NCBI GenBank assembly: GCA_017441765.1
Contig: JAFRVK010000015.1
Coordinates: forward strand, 1-47,810
Direction of reading: 5' to 3'
From: Erysipelotrichaceae bacterium
Lineage (GTDB): Bacteria > Bacillota_I > Bacilli_A > Erysipelotrichales > Erysipelotrichaceae
DNA: 47,810 bases
A program made the position numbers and the translations under genes. Below, in pieces: positions 27,190-34,686 of this stretch. Within the stretch, counting starts at the first letter, position 1. Every line of letters begins with the position of its first letter. The notes under the pieces were generated by a model that made no database searches, had not been told where the DNA came from, and saw only the letters and a list, made by a program, of their open reading frames with translations.

Positions 27190-28000
27190 TTGTCTTCCTC
27201 ACATCAATCTCACCTTCACTGGCTTCGACGATCTGGAACGTGCCGTTGCGGTCGATGATCAGCAGATTGATCGAATTCGCAAACTTGTTCAGATCCAGCG
27301 GCGTTTCCGCATAATCCCAGCGACATTTGATTAGATAGGTCTCGAACTCGTGATCCTCACGGTAGTCGATCCATTCCTCGTTCTCATCCTGCACATAGGC
27401 GACATGCTCATTCAGCATGAACTTTTCGGATGTCTTCTGACTGCTGACGATCTCTACATTCGTGACTTCCAGGACGTTCTCCTGGCCGTAGTCATTGATA
27501 TAGTTGTTGATGTACTTGTAGAATCCGTCCTTGGCGTTCAGATAGACATTGTCTCTGAAATGGTCGCCATTGAGATATTCTCCGTTAAACACATAATAAA
27601 GACCGCCCACATCATAAGAACCCTGCTTGTTGGTCCAGGTATAGAAATCCGCCACATAGTTCTTCGCTACCAGTTCCGCGATCTTCAGACCATTGAATTC
27701 TTCCTCTTCGACTGCAGTCTTCAGTTCCTTGAAGTAATCCTTCTGCAGATCTGTTGCATTCTCCCTGAGGATGTAACCCATGGACTCGATCTTGTTTTCG
27801 TCCTTGACTTCTGCGACACCCTGGGCCAGATTCTTGATGTTCATGACTTCTTTATAAACGATCGAACCAAAAAACCCGATTGCCACCAGCAATGGCAGAA
27901 TCAAGAGAAACAGCAGGAGATAGCGTTTTTTCTTATCGGCAAACACTCCTGCTGAACGTTTTTTCTTTTTCTTCGGTTTTAATTCAATATCTTTTCTCAT
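27140..28000 (-). CDS. Single-pass membrane protein linked to the LCP gene, 286 aa
   Basis: No recognised family. A very basic N-terminus (KPKKKKKRSAGVFADKKKR) is followed by one membrane helix (about 27-48) and an extracytoplasmic domain of about 230 residues rich in Tyr, Asn and Glu. The end is acidic (SEEETDSDND). Type II topology is predicted. The 50-base overlap with the LCP gene and shared promoter point to a partner of the LCP protein in polymer attachment; that is inference. The ATG at 28000 has almost no Shine-Dalgarno sequence and lies inside a short upstream ORF that does have one. Confidence 0.65.
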   Translation of the reverse strand: MRKDIELKPKKKKKRSAGVFADKKKRYLLLFLLILPLLVAIGFFGSIVYKEVMNIKNLAQGVAEVKDENKIESMGYILRENATDLQKDYFKELKTAVEEEEFNGLKIAELVAKNYVADFYTWTNKQGSYDVGGLYYVFNGEYLNGDHFRDNVYLNAKDGFYKYINNYINDYGQENVLEVTNVEIVSSQKTSEKFMLNEHVAYVQDENEEWIDYREDHEFETYLIKCRWDYAETPLDLNKFANSINLLIIDRNGTFQIVEASEGEIDVRKTNEEVNESEEETDSDND

Positions 28001-28022
28001 AATAATAGTAAAAAAGGATCAT
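27984..28022 (-). CDS. Possible Tyr-rich leader peptide, 12 aa
   Basis: The peptide would read MILFYYYYEKRY. ATG 28022-28020 has GAGAGG six bases upstream, a much better ribosome binding site than the 286-aa gene has. It overlaps the start codon of that gene in another frame and ends 14 bases inside it. It could couple or restrain translation of the downstream gene. The predicted transcription start lies close to the GAGAGG, so part of the site may be missing from the mRNA. It may be chance. Confidence 0.25.
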   Translation of the reverse strand: MILFYYYYEKRY

Positions 28023-28037
28023 TTTAATCCTCTCATT

Positions 28038-28088
28038 ATTATATTACAAACTGCATGCTCTAGCAAATAATCACATAAGTTCACATAA
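28038..28088 (-). promoter_or_regulatory. LCP operon promoter with tandem 10-bp repeat
   Basis: TTGCTA (28066-28061), a 17-base spacer and TATAAT (28043-28038) on the minus strand. Immediately upstream of the -35 is a direct repeat, TCACATAAGT (28071-28080) then TCACATAAAT (28081-28090), nine of ten bases identical. A 10-bp spaced direct repeat next to the -35 is the layout of response-regulator (OmpR/PhoP type) sites. The regulator is unknown. Confidence 0.5.
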
Positions 28089-28092
28089 ATGA

Positions 28093-29418
28093 TCAGATGC
28101 CTTCGGTCGATTCCTTCTTGAACAGGATCTTGACTGTCAGAAGGATCAGCTTGATGTCATCAACCAGAGAATAGTTCTCGATATAGTAAAGATCCAGAAG
28201 AAGTTTGTCTCTTAAGGATGTGTTGTATTTGCCGTAGATCTGGGCATAGCCCGTCAGTCCCGCTTTCATCATCAGACGGTAACGGAATTCCGGCATCGTT
28301 TCATCGATCTCGTCATAGATCTCGGGACGTTCCGGTCTCGGGCCGACGAAAGACATCTCGCCTTTGAGGATATTGGCCAGCTGAGGAAGCTCATCCATGC
28401 GGATCTTGCGGATGAAGTTTCCCACCTTCGTGATGCGGTCGTCGTTTTCCTTGGCCAGAGTGACACCGGTGTGTTTCTCGGCATTCATGATCATGGAACG
28501 GAATTTGATGATCTTGAATTTACGCCCCTTCGTCGTCAGACGCACCTGTCTGTAGAAGATATCGCCTCCGTCTTCGATCTTGATGGCGATCGCGATCAGC
28601 AGCATGATCGGGCTTGTCACGATCAGAAGGAACAGCGAACCGAAAATATCGATCAGACGCTTGAAGATCCTTTCCACCTGAGACGGACCGAAATCATTTG
28701 TCTTCAGGATCGGCGTATCCGTCATATGCAGGATATCGCTGCTTGCCAGAAGCATGTCCGTGATGCTTGGCACATCGTATACCAGCAGTTCTCTCTCGTA
28801 GCAGGCTTTGAAGATCTTCTTCTTGTTTTCGTGATGCACATCCAAAGTGACGACACCGTCGACACCTTTCAGCAGTTCATCGATCTTTTTGTAGTTGATC
28901 TTCTTCAGATCGACCGTTTTCACGATATGAAGGGACAGGTCCCTGATATTGTTCAGCTTGCCGATGAGTTCATCATGGGAATCTCCCCGGATCGCGATCA
29001 GGCGGATCGGCGGATACTGGTTCTTGATGAAATGATTGCCCAGATACAGAAACAGCGCAGCCACAGCCATTTCGATCCCCTGCATTCCAAGAATAGGCAG
29101 TGCAGGCAGCATCCTCAACGTGATCAGGCAGAGGACCAGATAGATGAACGCATTGGTAAACAGCAATGTCAGTGAGTGCGAAAGAAAAAGATCCGTGGTC
29201 GTCGTCTCGCCGATATTCATCGCGCTGAAGAGCCTTCCGAATACGATATACAGTGCCAGATACATCAGAAAGAAAATGGTATAGCCATTGAAATAGTAAA
29301 AGAAATAATCCTGATAGCCTGTCATCAGGATCGCCAGATAGATGATCTCATACAGCAGGATCATTGCGATATTCAGCGCAAGTTTCCCATTTTCTTTATT
29401 GTTGAAGCGATCGATCAT
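28093..29418 (-). CDS. Initiating polyprenyl-phosphate sugar phosphotransferase
   Basis: A 441-residue polyprenyl glycosylphosphotransferase that moves a sugar-1-phosphate from a nucleotide sugar to undecaprenyl phosphate, the first step of a repeat unit. Four to five N-terminal helices and a middle CoA-binding-like domain (about 140-235) precede the bacterial sugar transferase domain (about 243-441). That domain shows KRLIDIFGSLFLLIVTSP, KIIKFRSM, RKIRMDELPQLANILKGEMSFVGPRPE and a KAGLTGYAQIYGKYN segment. Its ATG overlaps the stop of the GtrB-like gene (ATGA). Similar to WbaP/CpsE/EpsE proteins; the sugar cannot be told. Confidence 0.92.
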   Translation of the reverse strand: MIDRFNNKENGKLALNIAMILLYEIIYLAILMTGYQDYFFYYFNGYTIFFLMYLALYIVFGRLFSAMNIGETTTTDLFLSHSLTLLFTNAFIYLVLCLITLRMLPALPILGMQGIEMAVAALFLYLGNHFIKNQYPPIRLIAIRGDSHDELIGKLNNIRDLSLHIVKTVDLKKINYKKIDELLKGVDGVVTLDVHHENKKKIFKACYERELLVYDVPSITDMLLASSDILHMTDTPILKTNDFGPSQVERIFKRLIDIFGSLFLLIVTSPIMLLIAIAIKIEDGGDIFYRQVRLTTKGRKFKIIKFRSMIMNAEKHTGVTLAKENDDRITKVGNFIRKIRMDELPQLANILKGEMSFVGPRPERPEIYDEIDETMPEFRYRLMMKAGLTGYAQIYGKYNTSLRDKLLLDLYYIENYSLVDDIKLILLTVKILFKKESTEGI

Positions 29419-30371
29419 TTGATTTTGACTGCATCCTTCTTATTGGTGCGGGCAATGATATAATGCGGCCTGTCCTTGACCTCGAGATAGGTCTTGCCTA
29501 CATACTGGCCGATGATGCCCAGAGATAAAAGCTGTATTCCGCCCAGCAGAAGGGTGATGCACACGATCGTCGCCCAGCCCTGGACAGGATCGCCATACAG
29601 AGCATATTTGATGACGATGAAGATGAGATAGATGAAGGAGCAGATCGTCGAGATCATGCCGAATACGGAAGCCAGTTCCAGTGGAGCGTTGGAAAAGCTC
29701 ATGAAACCGTCGATCGCATACTGTACCAGTCCCCAGAAGCTCCAGGAAGTCTGCCCGGAAGCGCGGTTGACATTCTCGTATTCGATCCAGTAGGTCCTGA
29801 AGCCGATCCAGGAGAACAGTCCCTTGGAGAAACGGTTGTACTCCGACATCGACATCAGCGCTTCGACCATGTTCCGTCTCATCAGACGGTAGTCCCCTGC
29901 GCCATCCATCAGCTTGGTATCGGAAATCGAATTGATGATGCGGTAGAACAGTCTGGAAAAGAACGTGCGGATCCCCTTGTCTCCCTTGCGGTCCACCCGG
30001 CGGCAGGCTGCACAGTCGTATTCGTCGTTCTGCAGTGCGGCATACATCTTCTGCAGAAGGATCGGAGGATGCTGAAGATCGGCATCGATGAAACCGACAT
30101 AGTCACCCGAAGCATTCGCCAGTCCCGCCAGCATTCCTGCTTCTTTGCCGAAATGACGGGAGAAGGACAGATAGGTCACATGCGGATCTTCTGCCAGCCG
30201 CATCAGCACCTTCAGGGTGTTGTCGCTTGATCCATCATCGATGAAGATCAGTTCATGATCCACGTCCATCTGCGCAAACACTTTATTGATTTCCGCATAA
30301 AAAAGATCCAGAACCTCTTCTTCGTTGAAACAAGGTACGATGATCGATATCAGTTCTTTCTTTTTCTTCAT
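29415..30371 (-). CDS. GtrB/DPM1-like polyprenyl-phosphate glycosyltransferase
   Basis: GT2-family enzyme, 318 residues. The catalytic domain (1 to about 230) has VPCFNEEEVL, FIDDGSSDNT, the DADLQHPP metal motif and a basic RMLRRNM-like segment (DYRLMRRNMVEAL). Two C-terminal membrane helices (about 235-260 and 272-295) place the product on undecaprenyl phosphate. Such enzymes load glucose or similar sugars on the lipid, and a GT-C transferase then uses them outside the cell; a GT-C gene lies two genes upstream in the same operon. Start and stop overlap both neighbours by 4 bases. Confidence 0.9.
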   Translation of the reverse strand: MKKKKELISIIVPCFNEEEVLDLFYAEINKVFAQMDVDHELIFIDDGSSDNTLKVLMRLAEDPHVTYLSFSRHFGKEAGMLAGLANASGDYVGFIDADLQHPPILLQKMYAALQNDEYDCAACRRVDRKGDKGIRTFFSRLFYRIINSISDTKLMDGAGDYRLMRRNMVEALMSMSEYNRFSKGLFSWIGFRTYWIEYENVNRASGQTSWSFWGLVQYAIDGFMSFSNAPLELASVFGMISTICSFIYLIFIVIKYALYGDPVQGWATIVCITLLLGGIQLLSLGIIGQYVGKTYLEVKDRPHYIIARTNKKDAVKIK

Positions 30372-31258
30372 TTGAGTTCCTTTATCTGCAATACGCTTTC
30401 TTTTTCAATTGCCCGATTCTTTGAGGTATTCGAATCCCTGAAATACTTCGCATTCATTTCCTTCGAATATTCGCTCTGCAACGCCGTTCCCGGATGGAAC
30501 AGCAGTTCCAGATCGCGTCCGTCATGATCCGCTTTTTCCTTCATGGCGGACCATAACACTTTTATTCTATCAAAATCCATATGCAATGACATAACTAATC
30601 CCCAAAGATACATCGTCTGTCTGTTCTGCTGATTGAGATATCGGTGGATCCTGTGAGAATAGAATCTTAGGATGCGGTTCTTGACGATATTGATCAGGCT
30701 GTAGGTCGGATACAGGCCTGTTTCTTTGAGATAGACGTTCAGCGGTTCCGATGGTTCCCGGATATATTCGACATCCAGCTTTTCTTCCTCGATGACTTCG
30801 ATGAGACTTTCCCAGACGACAGGGATCGGATGCGTATGGATGTGGGAATCGATCCTGAGGCTATTCTGATACACTGGGACGCCGTTTTCCTTTGCGATGG
30901 AAATGCATCTGTCGATGACTTTCTGCGTCTCAGTGAGCTGTCTTTTGATCTCCTGCTTGAGGATGGCTTTATACTTTCTGCGCTTCAGGCTGTACGAAGC
31001 AAGAAAGAGCTGTCCCCAGGACATCGGCAGTAATTCGCTGCTTTGGAAGCCTTCGCACAGATTCAGATGGACCGACAATAGAGGCAGATGATCGAACGAA
31101 GGGATCGCTTCATAGAGAAGATCCATGCATTCTTTGAACTGAGAGGTATTGCAGATGATCGAAATGCTGTCAAGAGCCCCGCAGGAAAGACATTCCAGGA
31201 TATCCCTGGAAGTATTCACGGAATAGGCATAATCGTCTGCGTGGATATCGATCTTCAT
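30368..31258 (-). CDS. ChbG/HpnK (YdjC-like) carbohydrate deacetylase
   Basis: A 296-residue metal-dependent N-deacetylase family protein. Visible motifs are HADDYAYS (residues 6-13, the metal-binding Asp-Asp), SVHLNLCEG (about 63-71) and IDSHIHTHP (about 137-145). The family removes acetyl groups from N-acetylated sugars such as diacetylchitobiose or hopanoid-linked GlcNAc. Here, between a GtrB-like and a GT-C gene with ATGA overlaps on both sides, it probably deacetylates a lipid-linked or polymer sugar in this pathway. Family members with similar context are uncharacterised, so the substrate is open. Confidence 0.82.
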   Translation of the reverse strand: MKIDIHADDYAYSVNTSRDILECLSCGALDSISIICNTSQFKECMDLLYEAIPSFDHLPLLSVHLNLCEGFQSSELLPMSWGQLFLASYSLKRRKYKAILKQEIKRQLTETQKVIDRCISIAKENGVPVYQNSLRIDSHIHTHPIPVVWESLIEVIEEEKLDVEYIREPSEPLNVYLKETGLYPTYSLINIVKNRILRFYSHRIHRYLNQQNRQTMYLWGLVMSLHMDFDRIKVLWSAMKEKADHDGRDLELLFHPGTALQSEYSKEMNAKYFRDSNTSKNRAIEKESVLQIKELK

Positions 31259-32679
31259 TTTTCAAGCTCCGCCTTTTTCATGGATATCAGATAGATGAAC
31301 GGTGTGGCATAGACACCGTACTTGTTGAGGACGATGCTCAGCATCGTGACAGCAAAGATCCCCAGCAGCGCCAGTCTGTAGTTCTGCACTGCCATTGTGT
31401 CTTCTTTTGTGGCCTTATACACGTTATGCACGGTCGCCATGAACAGATAGATCACTGCGCTGAGGATCAGCAGAAGATAATACACGATATCGGACATCTG
31501 TCCGTAAACATGGGCCATTTCGATCGGATAATGATCGCCGCTCCACAGAAGATAGAATTTGTGAACGATCAGTCTCAGTAACGTCACAGGATGGGTCAAA
31601 AGATACCTGTACTGTCCAAGGAGTACGGCTTTCATGCCGGTAAGATAGTTTTCATTGTTGTATTCCAGGCCTTCTTCAGCCAGATAGAGGCAGGTCTGTT
31701 CATGAGGATAGCCGTCGACCTGTTCCCCCAGAGCATAGGGGTTCGATCCGTGGATCAGAATGGTATAGGTATTCGTCGCCGTTTTATAGCTGTTGACCTC
31801 CAGATACCGGTCAAGAAAACGCGAACCGAGAAGAGCCAGCACCAGAATGGCGATGACTGCGATCTTCTTCTGGGGGATTGTCCTGCTTAATACGGCGATC
31901 AGCAGCAGGATCACATAGATGATGTAGCCCACCGGATTGACGAAGACCGCCAGGATCGTAAACAATGTGCACACTGCAGCAAGCAGGATCGTTTTTCCTG
32001 TATCTTTGCATTTCAGCAGCTGATTGATGAAATACAGGAAGGCTGACAGATAGAAGTAGAGAAATACTTCATGGGTCGGGCAGAAACTGTATAGGATCGA
32101 GGAAGGCATCAGCAGGTAGATCGCAAACAGAAGAAAGCTTTTTTCTTTTCCGACGATATCCGTGAAGCTCAGAAAGTTGATCAGCGTCCCCAGGAAGAAC
32201 GGAAGAAACATGCCGTGCCGGATCGGGATATGCAGAAGCTTGAACGGCACGAAATGCAGAGCGACCGCAAACAGATGGGAGATCGCCTTGGAGCGCAGGG
32301 TGCCTGATGCGATGATCTGATCGGCGATCTGGTCATAGAGCTGTGTATCCCCGCCTGTCGTCGCATCGAAATCAAACAAGACCGTATAAAGGATCCTGAA
32401 AATGATCATCAGCGCTGCAACGATCAGAAGCAGCGTCTTTTCATCATATTTCTTCAGGCGATCAAGCAGGCTTCCAAGAACGCTTCTGATCCTGTCCTTT
32501 CCAAAATGGATCACTGCCAGATAGAACAGGATCAGCACGGCATAGATCACATAACGGAGATAACCTTCAAAGGTGCTGGTAAATACATAGAGCGTTACCG
32601 CGGGAATGAACATAAAAAAGAGATCCGTCAGGATTCCGATCAGTTTATTGAACCATCCGTAATAGTTATTCTCCATCAT
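31255..32679 (-). CDS. GT-C type membrane glycosyltransferase, 474 aa
   Basis: About eleven membrane helices with the first extracytoplasmic loop holding acidic residues (DFDATTGGDTQLYDQIADQI shows Asp-rich positions near 103-121), the plan of GT39/GT83 transferases. These use polyprenyl-phosphate sugars outside the membrane; the GtrB-like protein of this operon would supply the donor. The ATG at 32679 (or the next codon, also ATG) lies inside the end of rfbD by 14 bases. No sequence feature fixes the sugar or acceptor. Confidence 0.75.
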   Translation of the reverse strand: MMENNYYGWFNKLIGILTDLFFMFIPAVTLYVFTSTFEGYLRYVIYAVLILFYLAVIHFGKDRIRSVLGSLLDRLKKYDEKTLLLIVAALMIIFRILYTVLFDFDATTGGDTQLYDQIADQIIASGTLRSKAISHLFAVALHFVPFKLLHIPIRHGMFLPFFLGTLINFLSFTDIVGKEKSFLLFAIYLLMPSSILYSFCPTHEVFLYFYLSAFLYFINQLLKCKDTGKTILLAAVCTLFTILAVFVNPVGYIIYVILLLIAVLSRTIPQKKIAVIAILVLALLGSRFLDRYLEVNSYKTATNTYTILIHGSNPYALGEQVDGYPHEQTCLYLAEEGLEYNNENYLTGMKAVLLGQYRYLLTHPVTLLRLIVHKFYLLWSGDHYPIEMAHVYGQMSDIVYYLLLILSAVIYLFMATVHNVYKATKEDTMAVQNYRLALLGIFAVTMLSIVLNKYGVYATPFIYLISMKKAELEK

Positions 32680-33547
32680 TCATCTCTTTTAAATATCTTG
32701 CCAGAGCATCCTTCCAATCAGGCAACGGCGTAAAACCGCTCTCGATCAGTTTATGCTTGTCCAGACGGGAATTGAAGGGACGGACCGCCTTGCTGAGACC
32801 GTATTCCGTGGTCGTCACAGGAGTCACTTTAATGTCTACACTGGCCTGTCTGTAGATCTCCTTGCAGAAGTCGTACCAGGAGATGTAGCCGCCTTCGTTG
32901 GTCGCATGGTAGTAGCCATATTTCTCTGTCTCGATCATGTCCACCAGAAGTCTTGCCAGATCATAGGTATAGGTCGGCGTGCCGATCTGGTCATTGACGA
33001 CTCTGACTTCGTCATGATTCTTTGCGACTTTCAGCATCGTCCGTACGAAATTGTTGCCATGCAGTCCGAAGACCCAGGCGATACGGACGATAAAGTATTT
33101 CTTCAGTGTACAGACGGACAGTTCTCCTTCCAGCTTCGTCTGCCCGTAGTAGCACAGCGGCGCATAAGACTTGTCGTCAGGCTCCCAGGGACGTTCCCCC
33201 TGTCCGTCAAAGACATAATCCGTACTCAGATACAGAAGTTTGCAGTCCAGTTCCCTGGCGGCTTCCGCAAGATTCTGCGTGCCTGTCACATTGACCGCGT
33301 AGACCTTGGGCTTGTTTTCTTCGTCTTCTGCCGCATCCACTGCCGTCCATGCCGCGCAATGGATGATCGCATCCGGAGCGATATCGACGATCTCTTTCAC
33401 GCATGACGAAGAAGTGATATCGATCAGATGATCGACATCACCGGTAATATCCGTCGTGATCGGAGTATGCCCCTGTTTCTTTAAGCGATCGGTCACATCA
33501 TGGCCGAGCTGACCGTTCGCACCTGTAACTAAAACTCTCATATTCAT
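32666..33547 (-). CDS. rfbD: dTDP-4-dehydrorhamnose reductase
   Basis: Last step of dTDP-L-rhamnose synthesis; 293 residues. NAD(P)-binding GANGQLGHDV (8-17), the YLSTDYVFDG segment, and the YxxxK pair in YYGQTKLEGE (about 132-141) are present. A second ATG two codons in is possible. The gene has an extended -10 promoter just upstream and starts a tightly overlapped run of five genes ending with the initiating transferase. Confidence 0.94.
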   Translation of the reverse strand: MNMRVLVTGANGQLGHDVTDRLKKQGHTPITTDITGDVDHLIDITSSSCVKEIVDIAPDAIIHCAAWTAVDAAEDEENKPKVYAVNVTGTQNLAEAARELDCKLLYLSTDYVFDGQGERPWEPDDKSYAPLCYYGQTKLEGELSVCTLKKYFIVRIAWVFGLHGNNFVRTMLKVAKNHDEVRVVNDQIGTPTYTYDLARLLVDMIETEKYGYYHATNEGGYISWYDFCKEIYRQASVDIKVTPVTTTEYGLSKAVRPFNSRLDKHKLIESGFTPLPDWKDALARYLKEMNDGE

Positions 33548-33561
33548 TTCTTTCGTTGAAG

Positions 33562-33570
33562 ATTATAACA
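33562..33570 (-). promoter_or_regulatory. Extended -10 promoter candidate before rfbD
   Basis: TGT-TATAAT on the minus strand, with TATAAT at 33567-33562 and the TG of an extended -10 directly before it. No clear -35. The leader would be about 8 bases with no real Shine-Dalgarno. Confidence 0.4.
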
Positions 33571-33584
33571 CAGTGCCCTGAAGG

Positions 33585-34604
33585 CTATCTGTTCCCGTAC
33601 ATCTGTTCGTAGTAGTGAAGGTAGTCGCCTGAAGTGACTTCATCCATCCAGTCCTGGTGATCCATGTACCACTGTATGGTCTTCTTGATGCCTGTATTGA
33701 AGTCGTAGACAGGTTTCCAGCCAAGTTGCGTTTCGATCTTGTTAGGATCGATCGCATATCTTAAGTCATGTCCCTTGCGGTCTGTGACATAGGTGATCAA
33801 AGATTCAGGCTTGCCCAGTTCATGAAGGATGGTCCTGACCACTTCGATGTTGGCTTTCTCGTTGTGTCCGCCGATGTTGTAGACCTCGCCGTTTCTGCCG
33901 TTTCTGATGATCAGATCGATGCCTGAGCAGTGGTCGTAGACATGCAGCCAGTCCCTGACGTTGAGTCCCTGTCCATAGACAGGCAATGATCTGTCATGTC
34001 TTGCGTTGTTGATCATCAGGGGGATGAGCTTCTCCGGAAACTGGTAGGGACCGTAGTTGTTCGAGCAGCGGGAGATGGTCATGTTGAGTCCGAAGGTCCT
34101 GTGATAGGCCATGACAAGAAGATCTGCGGAGGCCTTGGATGCACTGTATGGGGAGCTTGTATGGATCGGAGTGTCTTCCGTGAAGAAGAGATCCGTTCTT
34201 TCTAAAGGAAGATCGCCATAGACCTCATCGGTGGAGACCTGGTGGTATCTCTTGACTCCGTACTTCAAGGAGGCATCCATCAGCACTTCCGTGCCGATGA
34301 TGTTGGTGCGAAGGAAGAGCTCGGGATCCTCGATGGATCTGTCCACATGGGATTCCGCGGCGAAATTGACCGCGATGTCGAAGTTCTCCTCTTCAAAGAG
34401 CTTATAGATATTCTCCCTGTCGCGGATATCCATCCTGACGAAACGGAAATGCTCGTTGTCCTTGCAGCCGTCAAGATTCTTGAGATTGCCGGCATAAGTC
34501 AAAAGATCCAATGCGACGATCTCATCCTCGGGATGCTTCTCAAGCTCATAGTAGACAAAGTTGGATCCGATAAAGCCGGCTGCTCCGGTGATTAAAATCT
34601 TCAT
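33585..34604 (-). CDS. rfbB: dTDP-glucose 4,6-dehydratase
   Basis: Second step of dTDP-L-rhamnose synthesis; 339 residues. It has the Rossmann start ITGAAGFIGSNFVYYEL, HVSTDEVYGDL-type motif QVSTDEVYGDLP, the catalytic YSASK (about 152-156) and the GxNxRDWLHVYDHC segment. AGGAGG at 34620-34615 serves the ATG. It is separated from rfbD by 37 bases that hold a promoter candidate, and from the PTS gene by a terminator. Confidence 0.96.
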   Translation of the reverse strand: MKILITGAAGFIGSNFVYYELEKHPEDEIVALDLLTYAGNLKNLDGCKDNEHFRFVRMDIRDRENIYKLFEEENFDIAVNFAAESHVDRSIEDPELFLRTNIIGTEVLMDASLKYGVKRYHQVSTDEVYGDLPLERTDLFFTEDTPIHTSSPYSASKASADLLVMAYHRTFGLNMTISRCSNNYGPYQFPEKLIPLMINNARHDRSLPVYGQGLNVRDWLHVYDHCSGIDLIIRNGRNGEVYNIGGHNEKANIEVVRTILHELGKPESLITYVTDRKGHDLRYAIDPNKIETQLGWKPVYDFNTGIKKTIQWYMDHQDWMDEVTSGDYLHYYEQMYGNR

Positions 34605-34634
34605 ACAAAAAATACCTCCTGTCAGGACACCTCT

Positions 34635-34664
34635 ATTCTAACAGATTAAAAACCGCTCTGTGAA
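34635..34664 (-). promoter_or_regulatory. rfbB promoter nested in the upstream terminator
   Basis: TAGAAT (34640-34635) with TTCACA (34664-34659) 18 bases upstream on the minus strand. The -35 falls in the loop and stem of the PTS terminator, so the two elements share bases. Confidence 0.45.
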
Positions 34665-34674
34665 GAGCGGTTTT
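34646..34674 (-). terminator. Terminator of the HAD-PTS operon
   Basis: An 11-bp perfect stem, AAAACCGCTCT (34649-34659) and AGAGCGGTTTT (34664-34674), with a 4-base loop. On the minus strand it is followed by a T-run (34652-34646), 12 bases after the PTS stop codon. Confidence 0.85.
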
Positions 34675-34686
34675 GAAGCACTTATC

